The position numbers and the translations under genes were made by a program. Source: an uncultured Oscillospiraceae bacterium (lineage in GTDB: Bacteria; Bacillota_A; Clostridia; Oscillospirales; Oscillospiraceae). Taken from it: a DNA stretch of 14,168 bases. The stretch is taken from assembly GCA_900757695.1 (NCBI GenBank), contig CAAEOU010000022.1, forward strand, positions 1 to 14,168, written 5' to 3'. Under the pieces are notes generated by a model. That model saw only the letters and a program-made list of their open reading frames with translations. It made no database searches and was not told the origin of the DNA. Within the stretch, counting starts at the first letter, position 1; each line of letters opens with the position of its first letter. Shown in pieces: positions 13,339 to 14,168 of the stretch.

Positions 13339-14168
13339 CTACATCATTAAAACATCGTTTTTCAGTTTACACAAATCAATCACGCCTGCCATATATCCCA
13401 GGAAGTCGTCATATCGCAGCGTCCATTGGTATACGCCGTTCGCAATCTCCTTCAAATTCCAGTCTTTGATCCGCCACCGGCGCACGGAAACGGCCTTTTT
13501 CTGCAGCAGCTTCCAATCGCCCTTTCCGAACGAAATTGCTTTTGCCAGCGCTGGATCAACCACCGCAGGAACCGTATCGGAATCAATGACGTGGAATTTC
13601 TCGTCAATCGTTTGATACTCCATTGAAGCTTCATATTCTAGAAGTTTCTTAATTTCTGTCAAGCAACTGCTGTCCCGGATGATTTCATCATTCATCGCTT
13701 TTGTGCTCAGTTCCGGGGTGATTTTGACATTTTCCTGAAAATAATGTTCCAAAACTTCTATGGAAAATTTCAACTGAGGATTCTGCTTGAGCATAGAATT
13801 TTCTTGCAGTACAAAGCTCCAGATTTCCGCATCCGGATACTCTCCGTTTCGGCCCACTCGTCCTGCCGCTTGCAGCAGGGACAGCAGAGATGCCATTTCA
13901 CGGAATCCCGTCCGGAATGAAAAATCGACACCGGCTTCCACACAGGATGTTGCTACAAGCGTCCAATCGGTATCGTCACAGTCATTCAGTCGCTGCTTCA
14001 CCCGTTCGATTACGGTTTCACGATCCTCCGGTGTCAGCGCCGTAGACAGATGCTCAACCTGCTCCCTGCCGTACCGGTCCCGCAAATCTGACGCAATTAC
14101 AGCCGCGCTTTGGATGGTATTTAGAATGACCAGCCGCGGTCCAGGGGAAATATGGACCCACGTTACCA
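13339..14168 (-). CDS. cas3: Cas3-like CRISPR helicase, C-terminal part (5' end outside window)
   Basis: The frame is open to the window edge (first full codon at 14166), giving 275 residues of a larger protein. Seen: VILNTIQSAAVIASDL, the start of helicase domain 2; DWTLVATSCVEAGVDFSF, helicase motif V; and SLLQAAGRVGRNGEYPDAEIWSF, motif VI with the arginine fingers. A Cas3-type C-terminal region follows, ending YQWTLRYDDFLGYMAGVIDL. The order and the RTGFREMASL...QAAGRVGRNG pattern fit the SF2 helicase of Cas3 rather than RecG or restriction helicases. The HD nuclease part, if present, lies outside the window. Downstream on the same strand comes a GNAT gene, with no cas5, cas7, cas8 or CRISPR array, so the subtype cannot be assigned. 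Confidence 0.75.
   Translation of the reverse strand, partial: VTWVHISPGPRLVILNTIQSAAVIASDLRDRYGREQVEHLSTALTPEDRETVIERVKQRLNDCDDTDWTLVATSCVEAGVDFSFRTGFREMASLLSLLQAAGRVGRNGEYPDAEIWSFVLQENSMLKQNPQLKFSIEVLEHYFQENVKITPELSTKAMNDEIIRDSSCLTEIKKLLEYEASMEYQTIDEKFHVIDSDTVPAVVDPALAKAISFGKGDWKLLQKKAVSVRRWRIKDWNLKEIANGVYQWTLRYDDFLGYMAGVIDLCKLKNDVLMM

Noticed and set aside
13226..13361. Minus-strand frame in the gap between the Cas3-like and GNAT genes (KAEKVLRQLAERPFYAMK)
   Set aside because: It looks protein-like but has no start signals and overlaps both neighbours. It could be a remnant, but the evidence is insufficient.
1..14168. CRISPR array
   Set aside because: No regularly spaced repeats of 24-40 bases were seen anywhere in the window despite the Cas3-like gene.

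Overview
The window looks like a chromosomal stretch of an anaerobic gut-type Firmicute (Clostridia, Oscillospiraceae/Lachnospiraceae-like). The evidence is strong AGGAGG-type ribosome binding sites before most genes, sigma-A-like promoters, a TnpV-type transposon protein, and LysR, MerR and AraC regulators beside flavin enzymes. No taxonomic marker gene is present, so this placement is inference.

Layout. (1) 1-2552, rightward: the 3' part of a frameshifted LysR regulator with its terminator; a clear promoter driving a truncated flavodoxin-like ORF; an SDR oxidoreductase; and a small nitroreductase with its own dyad-bearing promoter. (2) 2707-4598: a leftward MerR regulator with a textbook 19-bp-spacer MerR promoter, a leftward P-loop kinase-like protein, and a rightward TspO/MBR membrane protein. 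(3) 4889-5520: the 3' half of a tRNA-Ala(GGC) with its native terminator, broken exactly at the edge of the anticodon loop, followed by AT-rich DNA with direct repeats and a tnpV gene. This is the signature of one end of an integrative element. (4) 5677-12349: the main locus. A leftward unit encodes a lipoprotein solute-binding protein, a soluble FAD-dependent fumarate-reductase-like oxidoreductase, a beta-helix protein with a Pro/Gly-rich N-terminus, and a small predicted beta-barrel protein. A divergent AraC-family regulator lies across a 195-bp intergenic region with back-to-back promoters. (5) 12348-14168: an IS3-type orfA remnant touching the araC stop codon, an orphan terminator with a C-terminal coding remnant, a GNAT acetyltransferase, and the 3' end of a Cas3-like helicase/nuclease gene.

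The flavoenzyme locus (4) is the best candidate for an undescribed system. It appears to be a ligand-responsive module: surface binding protein, cytoplasmic flavin redox enzyme and two unassigned beta-rich partner proteins, under an AraC regulator. It has no permease and no obvious electron-donor subunit in view. Because it lies just inside a tRNA-Ala integration scar, it may be island cargo. All functional assignments come from reading motifs by eye; no database search was run.
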